Assembly (NCBI GenBank): GCA_023079485.1
Contig: CM041084.1
Location: forward strand, 67,489,709-67,553,708
Length of the DNA stretch: 64,000 nucleotides
Origin: Archilochus colubris
Taxonomy: Eukaryota; Chordata; Aves; Apodiformes; Trochilidae
Direction: 5' to 3'
This document shows, piece by piece, positions 11,869-24,820 of this stretch. Within the stretch, counting starts at the first letter, position 1. Each line of letters begins with the position of its first letter. Under the pieces are notes generated by a model. It did no database searches, was not told the origin of the DNA, and saw nothing but the letters and a program-made list of their open reading frames with translations. The position numbers and the translations under genes are program-made.

Positions 11869-14800
11869 AGTAGTAGTTTCTTTCTGGTTAGGTTAATTTT
11901 AGGCTTTCCACCCTAATATTTCAGAATTTTAGTACATCAGAAAAATAAGAAGATAAATATTAGAACTTGTCAGTGGGAATATAGCTGAAAGGGGAAGTTA
12001 GTCCTTTAAGAATGCATTTCAATGGCTTTTTTAATTGAAATTAATTGGTTTTCTTTTTAGTTTTGACCTAAGTGTTGTCCTTTCTGTTTTTACAGAAAAT
12101 TCTTTGTGTGTTTTCTTCATTAAGTTAAAATTACTCCCTTATTGTCATTTCCTTTGCTTCTTGAAAATTTCCTGTTCTGCTCCATTTCCCCTTTCTGAGG
12201 GACTTTGTTTGTTTAAGTTGGTGACACAGAGTACTCTTGAAAGCTGGTGCTCTGAACTTTGAATCAGAAAAAAAGATCAAAACTAAACGTGGAAATGATT
12301 CTGGCAAGTTTTTCTTGATTAGACTTATGGTGGAAGCCAAATTTAGATGCAATAAGTCTCCTACTGCTAAAACAGACTGTAAGAGACCACTATGTAAGAT
12401 CATGCTTCCTTAGCAACAAGAAGATGTGAAAGATGAGCTGTGGCTTTAAAGCTGTGCTGTAAATGCAAATCCTGTGATACTCGATTGAATTTTCCCCACA
12501 CACTTTTCGTTTCCATAGAAGACAGTGCAGCCTTCCTATTTGCTTTCCATTTCCTGGCTGGTGAGAGGCATTTCAAATGCCAGGTCTGCTCTCAGGCCTC
12601 CATGGAAGCTCTCTGCAGCAGCACTTCCAAACAAGTGCTAGTGAGAGGCCCTTCATATGGTGACTCTGTTCATGTAGTTGGTGAGGGTAAATAATCCCTC
12701 TGTCAGACAAATTCTGTAAATCTGCTGGCTTTTAAAAAACCACAGCAACAAAACCCTACCCTTTTACACTGTGGACTCAAATCCATTAATAAAAGCCAAG
12801 TCAACCATTTAAATATTATTCCCATTGGGAACCTGACTTTATGAAGGCTTTTTTGTTTGGAAGGATTGCTTTCTGCCCCCTCCTTACAGCTCTTGCTCTG
12901 TGTAACTACTGTATAGATGGTGCTGCAAGAAGCGTGGAACACTAATGTGGTAATTACAAAGAGTTCCAGCAGACAAAGTTGATAGTACCTGTGTGTGAGG
13001 GGGTAGTGGGATAAATGTTAGGGACTTGTTTAAAAGGAAAAATGTGTTCATTCACTAACTGCGTGTCTTAATTTGCTGTATTTGCTACACTGTGGTGCAT
13101 TTTCACAGTGATTTTGTCTGCAGCTTTGCTTGTAGTGTTTTGATTCCACCCTCCTGCCCCCGCTGATTGAGGAAACGCTCACATTTCTGGCAGTGCTAAC
13201 ACATTTCATTCTGCAGTGTTGGCAGGGTGAGTCGTGTCATGAGTGAGAGCATTAGCTAGTCTTACTAAAGCTGAAGTACATGTTGAAAGTATGTACTTAG
13301 CAGCCTTAGAGGCTGTTTAAATGTTAAATTCTTGTGTGTTTAAACTCTGTATGCTAAACGATGTACTATTTGCCTTGGCTTAAAAAAAAAAAAAGTTTTA
13401 AACTAAGATAAGCTAATTTCTACAAGCTTCTTGAGTGGTTGTGAAGGGTGGTTGGTAAAGAGACAGCTTGATTAGTTGTAACTTGCTACTTTTGTGAGGG
13501 AAAGCTTCATTTACTCTGCTTCTTTATTTGTCATAACAGTAAATCTGATTACAAAACTAGTGCTCCTTTTGGAGATTCTGTTGGTGCCTGAATTAAAAAC
13601 TGGAAAGGTATCTATCAGAAGGGGTACATACCTTAAGCTTAAAGTAGTTCTTCTTCACCAAGAGTTCCTCGGTATCTGATAATGGAATATTAAAGTAAAA
13701 GCCTTATATCTAATTTGTGTGGTAGCAGAACTGTAAACATTATTATAATGTTCAAACAAAAAATGAAGGAAATTTTGAAATGGACTGGTCACTTATGGCT
13801 GCGTTGCAAAGCCAGGTATTTCTTTGCAGACACTTATTTTCTAGGAAGTATCACCTATGTCCTAATACATGAGCATGAGAAAATAGTGGTAGAAAATTTC
13901 AGGGGAACAGTGGTGGTGAACTGTAGAGCAGAGCACTGGTAATCTTTCATTCTCTATGCATTATTGTAGCAGGCAAAATAAATCCAGTTTCCTCTTCTGT
14001 CACTTTAGTTGTAAGATCCAGCTAAGCATGATAGGGACTGTCATTAGGTCCTGTACTACTACAAATCTATTTTTTTAAAATAAACTATTCTGTAATACCT
14101 GTCATAGTATTCTGCCTGTTTTTCCGGAATTACTTTACAAGCATATACTTTTAAATTTGTAGTTAAATCAGCCCTTCTTACAGGGATCACAAATTTTGTT
14201 TCTTGCAAATTAGCAATGTGCATCCTTCCACCAGCCAACATTTTCCTTGCTAGATGCACATTAGCCATCATAATAGAAAAACTTAAATGCTTTAACTATT
14301 GCTGTGGATCTGCTTCCCTTTGAAGTTAATAGAATTGTTCTTAATTTTAAAACTTATTATATAATGAGATTCAGCAAGATCAGGATGTGACTGCTTTACC
14401 TGGGGTCTGTAAGAGTAAACAATAACATGGTCTGAAACAGCTCTTGCATGTAAAATCTGTTCTTAGAAAATAGTTTCTATCTGCATAGTGGTAACTGCAT
14501 AGTATTCCAGACCTAAATATATTGGATGTTTGAAGCTGTCACTTTTGAAACAGTTTGCCTGAGTTGGGTAAATGCAATTAAGCTTGTTTGGTTTTCTTAA
14601 GTAATCTGTTTCAGGTTTGTAATAGTCTTAAGATTTTTAAGGACATTAGAATGTAACATTTTCTGACATTATATCAAAAATATAACCGAATGTAGGAATA
14701 CTAAAGAAGAAAAAAAAAGAAACCTCAACTTTTTTCCATTTCTCAAGCATATACTTTACATCCACACAGAACCCATTGATGGATTCAGTGGGTGTATGCA

Positions 14801-15130
14801 AAGGTGAGGTCTAAAGGCTAGAAATTGTACTTGAGCATGCAGATATGAGTCTAAGCTGGTCTAAGGATGGTATAACTGCAGTGGTGAAAAGTGGTAGCTA
14901 CAAACTCTTCAATATTTTTACTTAATCTTTTAATAAATACATCCTGTTTGCTGAAATTTAATTAGAAAATAGTTTCATTATTCAAGCTGTCACCCGTTGA
15001 GATAATTTTTGCTTTGAGTTTACCATATACATTGAATGAAAAACAATATAGTGAAACTTGCAGTGGCAAATGATCATAAAAATCCAGGATTACAGTGAAA
15101 TTTAATTTTAAAGTGCCTCTCTGTGTATTG
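11869..15130. other. Unique non-coding sequence
   Basis: No gene or repeat family recognised. An A run occurs at 13382-13394. Several 60-90-codon frames exist on both strands (for example 12035-12262, 12131-12403 and 13715-13942), but they overlap each other antisense and lack splice or start context, so I treat them as chance. Confidence 0.5.
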
Positions 15131-15162
15131 GTATATATGTATTTGTGTGTGTGTATGTATAA
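15131..15162. repeat. Imperfect TG/TA microsatellite
   Basis: A short run of GTATATATGTAT and TTGTGTGTGTGTATGTAT. Confidence 0.8.
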
Positions 15163-17132
15163 TGAACTCAAGACTGAAAATGTGTATGTAACTGTGCTTA
15201 CAACAGGTAGAGTCTTTTTAAGGATGTTGCCTTCCCAGAAGCTTACAGCTATGTAGAAGAGGAGATGTAAATTTACTTGAGATATCTGCCTTGCTTAGTG
15301 ACTTGGAAGAGTCAGATGACTGCTTCTGATGGCACAGGGTCTGACAGGTTCATGTTTCTGGTAGTTTTGCTGTCAAAGACTGCAAGAGGATTTCATGAAG
15401 AGTTTCACATTCCTGATCGTAGCAGATACAGGGAGAGTTCTTTGCTGTCTTGGTAAGAATATATGGGAAAATATTTCGCATTTTGGGTAAATCTTAGCTT
15501 GAAAAATGTAACTTTTTCTATGGCTGTCTAGTAAAGTATTTTCTTACTTGCCTGATCAGCCAATTATATTTTTGGTAGGTGTGAGTGGAAAGGAGGGCTA
15601 AGGTTTGCTTTTCTGATTAAGCGTACTTTAAGAAAGTCTGGAGTATTTTGCTTGTTACATTCATATAAATAACACTACCACCTAAGTACCACAACCCCCT
15701 GTATAAAAACCCCGTAAATATTTGCAGCACCAAGCATGAGATTTTTAAGCAGATATGGTTTATATATTGCTAAGTCTGAGAATTAGCCAACTTAGTCATT
15801 TGTATAGTCTGACCTCTGCTGATCTCCTTCTGTACTCAGTAGAGTGATGACATTCCCACAGTTTATCTAATTCCATGTGGAACATTATTCAAACATGTGG
15901 GCTAATTCATCCCCACTAGGGTTACTTACTGCTGGTCTATAGTTGGCTTTACAGAGACAATCCAGAAGGTGATATACCTGTTGGATACCATTCTATGGGA
16001 TAAATCCTACTGTAGGTGATTGCTTTAATTTCCTAGCTCATAAGGTTGCAAATAGTTGTTGCCAAAATGAACAAATCCTCAATATCTGTTTAAGGGAAAC
16101 CTTAAATTCAGAGAAGCTTACATTACAAATTGGTAAATTTTGAAATCTGATTGTTTGATGTTAGGTTAAAAGTGCTGAGTTCTAACTCATGAGTCTCAGT
16201 TTGGGTTTTCTTACAGCCTGTATACAGCTATATTCTAGCTTGGCCTTGTAGGGGGAAGTGCCAAAACCCAAAGGTTTAGATTCTAGATTTGGTACTCCCT
16301 AAGGGGGATTTGGTTCTCTGAAGGAACTGACGTTTTGATTAGAATTCAACTATGTAAAGGCAGGATTCAGACCTATAGTACACATGTAACAGACCTCACA
16401 TGTTAATATAAAATGAATCCTTGACAGTGTTTCTGTTACAGTTAAGTTATTTTGAAGTATGTCCCTTTGTTATAGTGTAAAATAGGTCAAATGAAATGAC
16501 AAATGGGAGGTCAAAACTTTTCAGTATATTCAGACTGGTTTGCAGCTTTCACTACGTTGAGCTGGAATTCTATGCAAATACATACACACACAAAAATGCA
16601 TAAAACTCTGGTGTGGGTGGCTGCATGCTGGTGCAATTCTGTCCTAAGAGTGGAAATGAATAGAGGTCTTATTAAGATTAAAAAGTAAATTGGGACACTT
16701 GTGCTTGTATGAGTTTAGGTTCTTACTGACTGTTCAGAGGTTTTATTTCAAAGAATAGATACATCCACAGGTTTGCAAGTGAAAGTAAAATAGAAATATT
16801 GCTGAAAACTGATGCAAACACCAGTAACTTACTCTGGTGGTAGGAAAAATAAGTTGAAAGGTGTTGTCTTGCTTGTGTAGAATTAGATATGTTTTAGGTT
16901 TAGAAACCCTCACTTGGGAATATAGCCATCTGTAAGTTAAATTATTGGGCTAGGAGTCAGGAGAGATGTGCCTGGGGGTAGATCTGCCACTGGACAGAGC
17001 TGTGAAATCTTGCTAGGAATGACTCATCCCATGACCTGTTTGGCTCTTTTGGATTTGTGAACAGTCCAGCTAGAGACTGTCTGCCTGTTCTTGTGCAGTG
17101 CTTACTGCTATTGATGGCTCTAATGTCTGATG
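15163..17132. other. Unique non-coding sequence
   Basis: No recognisable gene. The stretch 15785-15930 faintly resembles a very old minus-strand CR1 or L3 tail, but not enough to call. A 45-codon frame at 15317-15454 ends close to a GTAAGA donor-like site without a good acceptor. Confidence 0.45.
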
Positions 17133-17183
17133 CTTTTTTTCTTTTTCTTTTTTTTTTTTTCTTTCTTTCTTTTTTTTTTTCAG
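17133..17183 (+). repeat. Long polypyrimidine tract ending in CAG
   Basis: About 48 bases of T with interspersed C, including CTTTCTTTCT and T10-14 runs, end in CAG at 17181-17183. It is both a low-complexity repeat and, by sequence, a very strong splice-acceptor context on the + strand for the next feature. On the minus strand it gives a lysine/arginine-rich chance frame. Confidence 0.85.
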
Positions 17184-17228
17184 TATTCAGTAGAAGAGCT
17201 TGGACCCTCACATGCTGACATCACACTG
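17184..17228 (+). CDS. Candidate 45-nt coding exon, phase-compatible with 5309-5438
   Basis: A long pyrimidine tract plus CAG precedes 17184, and a GTGAGG donor starts at 17229. The 45 nt read as 15 open codons in phase 0 (YSVEELGPSHADITL); at least one other frame contains a stop. It enters and leaves on codon boundaries, so it can follow the 5309-5438 exon without a frameshift. Against it, a 15-codon open frame between plausible splice sites is common by chance in introns, and the pyrimidine tract may simply be a microsatellite. No protein family is recognised. Confidence 0.28.
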
Positions 17229-17858
17229 GTGAGGCATTTGGCTGTATTTTTTGCTGCTATTCTTCCCCTGGAAAACAACTTTTTCTGACAACACATTAAG
17301 AAATACCACTTGGGTTCAGGAACCTTATTAGCCAATTTCCAGCCCACCTTTACCCTCAAATCACTTCCTGTGGAACATGAGGTTTTTTCTGCTTAAAACT
17401 TCTACCAGAACATCCCTTCAAATAAAGAAGATGTTGGCATTGTCAGACTTCTGTGCTGAAAGCCAGGGGTTGTCTGGAAGAAAAACCACTCCTTATGTGG
17501 CAATTAAAAAGCGTTGGAATGGTCTTCCCAAAAAGCATTATGTACATGATGGTACAGGTGGTAGCTTCAATGTGGTGACAGAAACATAGAGGTTTGTGTT
17601 GCACATAGTGGACATTTTCATTTTTTGTTCTAATTACCTCTTGCTGATACATTCTACATGCTTACAAATTAACAGCTTGACATTGCAATGCAGAATCTGT
17701 TGAAATGTACCAAAGCTGACACTGAATCCTACAGGTGGTTTCTGTACTACATCTCTCATTTTTAATACAGGCCTATATAAAGCAATGAAAAGTTCAAGAA
17801 AATTTACTGGTGACATAGCACTCATAATATGGTTAAAATATTAATTAAATTTATTCAT
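17229..17858. other. Unique non-coding sequence
   Basis: No recognised gene or repeat. Frames of 60-70 codons occur on both strands over 17377-17825 without splice context. Confidence 0.5.
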
Positions 17859-17945
17859 GGTTATTATATATTTATTATATATAAATTTATATATATATAA
17901 ATTTATATATATAATAAATATATATATATATATTATATAAAAACA
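17859..17945. repeat. (AT)n block with perfect palindromes
   Basis: About 85 bp made almost only of A and T, dominated by ATAT and TTATTATAT words. It contains the 20-bp perfect palindrome TATATATAAATTTATATATA within 17889-17912 and further TATAAATTTATA repeats. Such sequence can form cruciforms, is prone to length change, and is easily misassembled. Confidence 0.9.
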
Positions 17946-19671
17946 AAATGTTTTTATGATAAACTCAGGCAGCGTTGAAAAAAATAAAGTGAATTACAAC
18001 ATGTAATAAACTTGAGTTGAAAATTCTGTGGTTAAATACATCTTTACCTTATTTAAACAGAAATAACTTGCTTTAAAAAAAAGATTAAATTAGAAGAATG
18101 GGATACTTTATAATTTTAGGCTTAGAGGGATGGTTTTACTCTAAGATGCCACATTTATTCTTTGAGTATGGTGGTTTTGTGGAGTCTGAATGTTACTCAG
18201 GAAATGTAACTCTTGCTAAAAATAAAAAATCTAATATCACAACTTCCTACCAGACAGAAGCAAAAAGGGACTGAAGTGTGCCTACACTGTTTTCTTAAAC
18301 ACAGTTGTGAAGAATATATCATCTCAACAGGATAAAAGTTTCCTTTCAGGTAAGTTGTAGACTTCTTAATTAACAGGGGAATATAAAGAAATAACAGTGT
18401 AAGTCTTATGTGTAGCTACTGGCAAATCTGTATCAAAGAGGAGCTTTTATTGGAGAAGAAAATGCTTATACCACTAGAAGTGGATGGACATCAGATGTCG
18501 TCTTGCTATTTTACAGATAGAACAGAAAAGATTGCAAATGCATTACCAAACAAACACTTGATTCTTCTTCATCTGGAAGTATAATAGTTGGACATTTCAA
18601 ACTGTGTATATAACCACCAATGGGAAATATTTTGGTTTTTTAATAAAATTTATATGGCAGCATTTAAACTTGTTTGAACAGTAGTCTGGTGCTTCTCTAG
18701 CCTGAGATTTTCTGAATGGTAAGTACTCATTTATGACGAGCAGTACTTGGCTCTGAAGGATTCCAGCAGCTTTTCTCTAACTTTGCATTGGGGAAATATT
18801 TTTGATTCTTGTTGATGTTAAGCCCAGAGGATGTTGACTTAACATGTTGATTGTTTAATAGCATCTAGTAGTAGCAAAAGATGGGAACTGCAGAGGGGAT
18901 GTAGATGTGTGGAATTTAATTAAGCAAACTGGAATCCAGCCAAAACTCAGATCAACAGTCCCAATCTTGCAAAAAACGCAAGGGGACTTCTAATAGTTGG
19001 AAAGTGAACTGAGCTTTCATTTGGATGTCACCTTGACAATTGTGGTGTAAGCAATCTAGTACCTGTTTTTCTAGGGAATTTATTCTGTAATGTTGTGAAG
19101 GACGGTCTTATACCACTTACTAAATTACTAGTAATTACTAGAAATTGCTTCTGGCAGCATTTTATCCTGTTTTTTATGTCTTTCATAAAAGCACCATGCT
19201 CAACCTTTGCATTTGAGAACAAGCAGGAGTACAGCTTGGAGTGTCAGAGCTGAAGGCATTGCATGGTGCAGTTGCATGCCCACTAGAATTTTTAATGTGC
19301 TTTGGGGGTTTTTTTCCCATTTTCCCCCCACACTTTTGTTAGTGCAGGCTGTATAATAGGCTTGATAAGTTTAAATACGAATGGGATCTTGAATATAAAA
19401 TAAGTGCTTTATTTCTTTCTAATATATTTCCCAGCCTATTGTAAGGTGACAGAAATACTCAGCTTTACCTTTTATACTGAAAAGGCTGACTGCCAGTAGC
19501 CATTTTTGTATAAAGAAGGTATAATTTATAGAATGAAATTCTAATCTGATCTTCATACCAGACTCAGGCAGTAGTTATTCTGCAGTAAAGTGAAGGATTT
19601 TTATATGTCCTTATAAATAATCTTTCAATATGAATGTGGCACAGTCTATGAGAAATGCTTCTATGCTCTCT
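17946..19671. other. Unique non-coding sequence
   Basis: AT-rich with no recognised gene. A 45-nt segment at 18305-18349 lies between an ACAG acceptor-like site and a GTAAGT donor. It is open only in a phase that fits neither of the other exon candidates, so it is not called. Confidence 0.5.
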
Positions 19672-19725
19672 AGAAAAAGAAAAAAAAAAGAGATACAGAA
19701 AAAAAAAAAAAGAGATACAGAAAGT
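19672..19725. repeat. A-rich tract with a duplicated GAGATACAG unit
   Basis: Runs of 9-13 A are interleaved with GAGATACAG at 19690-19698 and 19712-19720, a 22-bp period. This is a simple slippage-type duplication. Confidence 0.85.
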
Positions 19726-22700
19726 AATAATCTTAACGTAGTTTTTATTTGTTGTGTAAGACCTCTTGGAATAGTAACCTTTTGTCAAAAGTCCAGACAC
19801 CCTGGTCATTCAGGAATAGCTGTTAAAGGAAGATTAAAGTGGCTATCATGTAAATTTTAATTAATGTTTTTTCTTTTAAATATACATAAATCAGTAAACA
19901 ATTAGTTTCTAGTTCAACTGTCACATATACCTCAAATCTTCCAAGTTGTCTTCCAGCTCTAAGTAAAATTCTAGGAACATCTGAGTTTAGAGTGCTTTGT
20001 TTCCTTTCTGTGTAAAGAGTGATGTGCGTGTGGTTTTTTGAATGTCAATTTATGCACATCCAAGGGGAAATCGACTTAGGTTTTCTCTGTGACTGTTATT
20101 GTCTCAAGAGGGGCAAGACAGTAGAAGATATGTACATAAAAAAAAATTTATTATAAATAGCAAAAGATACAGTTATGAAGCCTCTAAATGAACTGTGCTT
20201 CTTCTTGAACAAACTGTTCTTTCATTACCTGCCTTCTTACTTCCTTCTTACTTCCCTTTGCTGTTAGGAAAAACATTTCATAGAGCAAGAGTGAAGTACA
20301 GCCTCAGCACAGGGTAGGGACTGTACCAGAGCTGACAAAGGACTCTGTCTTGTTATATTTAGGCAAAGGAGAAAGGCAAAGGTTCTCCTGTTACAAATAA
20401 TGCAAGCTTTAAGTGGAAACTGCAAATGGAAAGATCAGCCTCTGCAGGCATGTTGATTTCAAAATTATCTGTTAGTGTTAGATTCTGCTTACATGCTGAA
20501 CACGTGAGACCTTCCCCAGCTTTGTGGTTGATTGTTTTTATTAGTACTACCCACAGTAGTGAGTTGTTCCTATAAATAAAGACAGATGTCGTAGCTAGAT
20601 AATCCTCTGGGAATTTCTGTCACTGTATATTATGAAAGTTGCCTGAAAACTATTACAAGACTGTGTACCCACTAGTGTTAAGTGCTCTAGGTTTTATTTC
20701 TTGTGGTCATTATTAATAGAATTGTGCACTGTACCTACTGAAAGTAAATTTAACTATTATTAGGGAGTGAGCAGATGCTAAACATACTCATTTCTTGCCA
20801 GATTTTCCTGAGATTAGTCACACTGTGCCTGATGTTAGCCACAGGTTTAGGCTTGCATGTGCAATTACTGGGGCTAAGCTGGTACCTGGCTAATGCATGA
20901 AGCTGGAACACTAATCGCATCTCAGAGGATGAGCACAGCTTTTTGTACTGTTTTAATTAAATTGGTTTAAAACCACACCTTAAGGCCTCTTCTAAAGATA
21001 ACACACTACCAACAGCAAAGGTGGCTGACAGTCTCATATGTCCATACAGGTCTGTGTGAAGGCTGTTAGTTTGCTTCTGACTAGATAGCTTTTTTCTTTA
21101 ATTTGGATCATTTCTTTTTGCATGCAAGCTCATTTAACAGTGTAAAGATGGTTCTTGCATACTTTTTTAGTAGTTCATACGTATTAAATGGTAAATGAGC
21201 CCCTCCCTGTCCCAACTTGCAGAACTGTAGCACGAAGGGGAAACAGATTAGAGTGGCCCAATGTAATTTTATTACTGTCCATTTTGGGCATCCTAATCTG
21301 CTGTTTATGGGCAACCTTGAGAAAAATATACCTAGAATGCTTCTAAGAAGTAGAGTTAAGGATTAAAACAGGATTAAAATGTATGGAACTCCTAAGTGAT
21401 ATGGGATCCTCCCAGAAGTGACTGATTTCAGAAAGTGCTGCAGGAACACCAGATCCCAAACTCTGAGTGCCTGGAGACACTGAGTGTCCCAGCATGGGAA
21501 TGTGTTGAGCTACAGATGAGCTGAGTTCATCGGAGTCCAGTCCACAAGATGCTGACATTGAGTAGGGAGTCTTCGAGTTAAAGAGTCAGGACTGAATGTT
21601 AGGATTGAGTTATACCACTCATCTTCAGAGTTAGGTCCTTTCAGATGGTCACAATTCTTTAACAGACTGCCTCCTTGTTTGGTGTCTGGAGTTTTCTTTG
21701 AGAAAGTGGAACTGGGGAAAGTCCTGGAGCCCCTACTTTAATTTTGCTTTTCTGTAGGTACCACGTGGCAGTTCAGATCACTCAGGAGGACAGGGTTTCA
21801 TATTCTTTTTTTCCTAGAAGATTGCAGAAGGGTAGAACCCTTTGGAAATGGGGTTTATCAAGTGCTCCTTGATAAGTGATATTTATGCATGGGGATACCA
21901 AGCCTCTAATTTTTACTCCAGTGAATAATTAAATCTCCTGTATTAAACAGGACAGGGATCAGGTCTTAGCACTCTTTGTAACCCATCTCAAGTGCCATGT
22001 TGTGCAGACATTCTCTTCTTCTTCTTTTGGCTAATAATTGCTGAATTAGTCTGTGTGCATAGTAATGGTTTCAGATGTTCCAGCTTTATGGTCAGGGCTC
22101 TTTCTTAAGGGGTGGGGATATCATCAGGCAGAAGAGTGTGTTTTTTAATTTTTCCTTCACTGTGGTTACAGAACAAGTCGGGACCAGAAGTTACACAGGA
22201 AAAAACAGTTTTGTCTCATGCATCAGTCTTTTAAAACACACCTGTCTTTTTATGACAGTAGTCAAAATAGAGAAGGTAACTTTCTTCACTTCTTCCCCTG
22301 GAAGATTTTTCTTGAAAAGAAATTTGGGATAGCTAATAAAATTAAAAAAGGTAGGAAGGAGAAATCTCAGTCTCAAATGGAATTGCTCAAACCTGTTTTT
22401 TGTTGGAGGACCAATAGTTAAATCGTTAACTCTGCGTTCTACAGGGTAGTGCATTGTTATGCTACATTATTCTTTTCTTGATCATAACTAAACAAGACTT
22501 AGTGATACATGATGTACATTCTTGGATTGCATCACTTGAAAGCATCTTGAATTTTTCAAATTTACTGAAAACCAAAATCAATGTTTTTAACTTCATGTTC
22601 CTCTTTTCAAAGGTCATTCTGCATATAGCAGAAAATGTTAAAGTCCGACAGACATAAGTTGGCTGCACACATAGTAGTGCCAGCAGAGAATATCTTAAAA

Positions 22701-24568
22701 TCATTTACTGATTATATTTCCTCATTTACAGTGTATTGATTTTTTTCACAATAAGCAGGTGACTGTGGACTCTTAGGTACAGAATACAGGTGCCAAGTGA
22801 TGGCAGTGAAGGTGAACCACCAGACGTGGAGTTAAGTGAAAGTTCCATGCTGTCAGCTGATATTCAGCATTCTTTTGGGTAATTGCCTTGGTAATTCCAC
22901 ACCCAGTGAATAGTAGTGTCATCCAGCAGTGACAAGCCACTGTAGCCCAAGGAGAAGGAAGCTCTTTTTGTGTTCCTAACCAGGCATATTCAAAACTATG
23001 CCAAGCTGTTGCTGGAAGTGCTGACTGCATCTAATTGGTGGTAATTTATTCTGGTCTGAATTGTACTGATTAATAGCTGTTAGCAGGAGCAAAGGAATTT
23101 TCCTCTATAAAGAGGTGGGGCTCAGAGCCTTGTTGATTCAAGTCTTTCCAGAGAACAGAGTGTGCTGCTATAGTTACTAGTGATTCTTATCCCTGGGGAA
23201 AGGAATCTGTAGCACTCCTTCTTTGTACCATGAGTAATACTTTGGCCAGAATTTTATTATTCTTGCCAGTATGGACTGGTGACTCCTTGTCCTGTCTGCC
23301 TGTCTAGTGGCCCTGCCACTGGCAGCTCTTGTCCAGAATGAGACTACTCAGGGGTTTGTTCCCAGATTTTTGCCACTGATCCACTTGCTGTGAAACAGTG
23401 TCTCTCTTAGGCTTCTAGGTTTTGAGTGTGGGTGTGTCCACTCTTGGCAAATGCCATACAATGGTAAAATACCTGCGTTACTGTTTATTGTTATTTCATT
23501 GCTTATATGCAAATAAAAGGAAACAACCTTTTCACACACTGAGAAAGTGTCACTTCCTCATTGAGAATTGGTGCACCTGGCTCAAGGCATTTGATTGTTG
23601 TCTGAATTTGGGAAATGATGTCTTCATGATTGGAATGCCTTTTCTTCACTTGCCAGCTGCTGCGTGGAGGTGCAGCAGTTCTCTTTTCACATAGCAGCTT
23701 TAATTCCTGTTTCTGTAGCAGTAAGTGAGCAACGCAGCACACCTCTCATGGGGTGCAGTTAAGCCTGCCTTAGTCACTGCTGGAGGAACAGGCAGGAACA
23801 GGTCATTTAATAGTAATTGTCTCTAATAAAACAGACAAACGTGTCCTGTTGAAGATACGAAGAAATCTCTTCAGGGGAAAAAACCTACTTCCTAGGGATG
23901 GACTTTGCATGGCCTTCCTTCTATTGTACTTTCCTTCCTCTGAATAACAGATATGGTTAAATACTGGTACTGGTTAAGTTATTCATAGTCAAGCCAGGAT
24001 TTCATGCACCATGTCTTCAGGCAATGGCTTTACTCCCCACCCAGGTAAAAGGGGTCACACTGGCTGCTGCTGTATCTCCCCAACCTGATCTTGTATTAGT
24101 TTTCAACTCTCGTGAAGCCAGATCTATGATTAACCTTTCCAAACTTTAGTAGCCTGAGCAATTACGCATTCTGTTTAAAAGTAGGGTTCCTTCTAGAGCC
24201 AGTGGAGGCAGTATGTATTTCCTGGGAGTAATTAATCCCACCCTAATTGGAGGCAATAGGGTAGCAAGGTGGTTGCTAACTAGATGTAACCACAGCACAA
24301 GGTGTTCTGATAGGCAGTGACTCTGCTCACCCAAATCTGATGCTGTGGCAGGATCTGCCAAGGGATCTCTTTCCATGTTAAATTTGCAGTAAAATGAAAT
24401 GCTGTCAGTACTGAAGGTGCTTATTAAAACCCCTTTTTGGGTCTGTCTGAAAACTGCAATGGCATTTATAAAAGACCAGTCCCTGCAGTCTGGTGCTGAA
24501 TGTGGAACTCAGATGACTGAAAACAGTATTGTCCATTGTCCATTCTGTTTTTCTCTGCTGTGTTTTAG
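19726..24568. other. Unique non-coding sequence
   Basis: No recognised repeat family. One weak terminal-exon possibility is 22172-22234: an acceptor in TGTGGTTACAG, then 20 open codons beginning NKSGPEVTQEK and a TAA. It is phase 0 but unsupported otherwise. Remaining frames are short and overlap antisense. Confidence 0.45.
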
Positions 24569-24673
24569 CGAGCTCCTCAGACTAAGATTGGTGAAAGACC
24601 CCAGCTATATGGCAGATCAGCAGAAAAATTAAAACACTACTATAGGTTAAGGCCAAAAGAGATTATCAGATGA
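24569..24673 (+). CDS. Weak candidate terminal exon
   Basis: The acceptor-like TTTTTCTCTGCTGTGTTTTAG ends at 24568. From 24569 a phase-0 frame of 34 codons runs to TGA at 24671-24673. The peptide begins RAPQTKIGERPQLYGRSAEK and ends RLRPKEIIR; it is basic and reads like a soluble C-terminus. Phase 0 entry fits both the 5309-5438 and 17184-17228 candidates. A second frame from the same acceptor is also open for 20 codons, and a GTTAAG donor-like site lies near 24644, so this could equally be chance or a non-terminal exon. An AATAAA lies at 25307, about 630 bp downstream, a possible poly(A) signal. Confidence 0.2.
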   Translation, partial: RAPQTKIGERPQLYGRSAEKLKHYYRLRPKEIIR

Positions 24674-24782
24674 ACATCTCCCAGATACTGTGCTGACCAC
24701 GTTTAACTCCAAAGATGAATTATCATTACCCATAGTGCAAAACTGCTATTGTAATACTCAGACTTAATCAACTCCATGAACA

Positions 24783-24820
24783 AAAACTAATGAAGCCTAT
24801 TAGCAAAACTAATGAAGCCT
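24783..24820. repeat. Short direct duplication with 22-bp spacing
   Basis: AAAACTAATGAAGCCT occurs at 24783-24798 and again at 24805-24820. Confidence 0.9.

Noticed and set aside
15317..15454. 45-codon + frame ending near a GTAAGA site
   Set aside because: No convincing acceptor; a TAA follows immediately. Likely chance.
15785..15930. Possible ancient minus-strand CR1/L3 tail
   Set aside because: Only scattered similarity to tail words. Too weak without an alignment.
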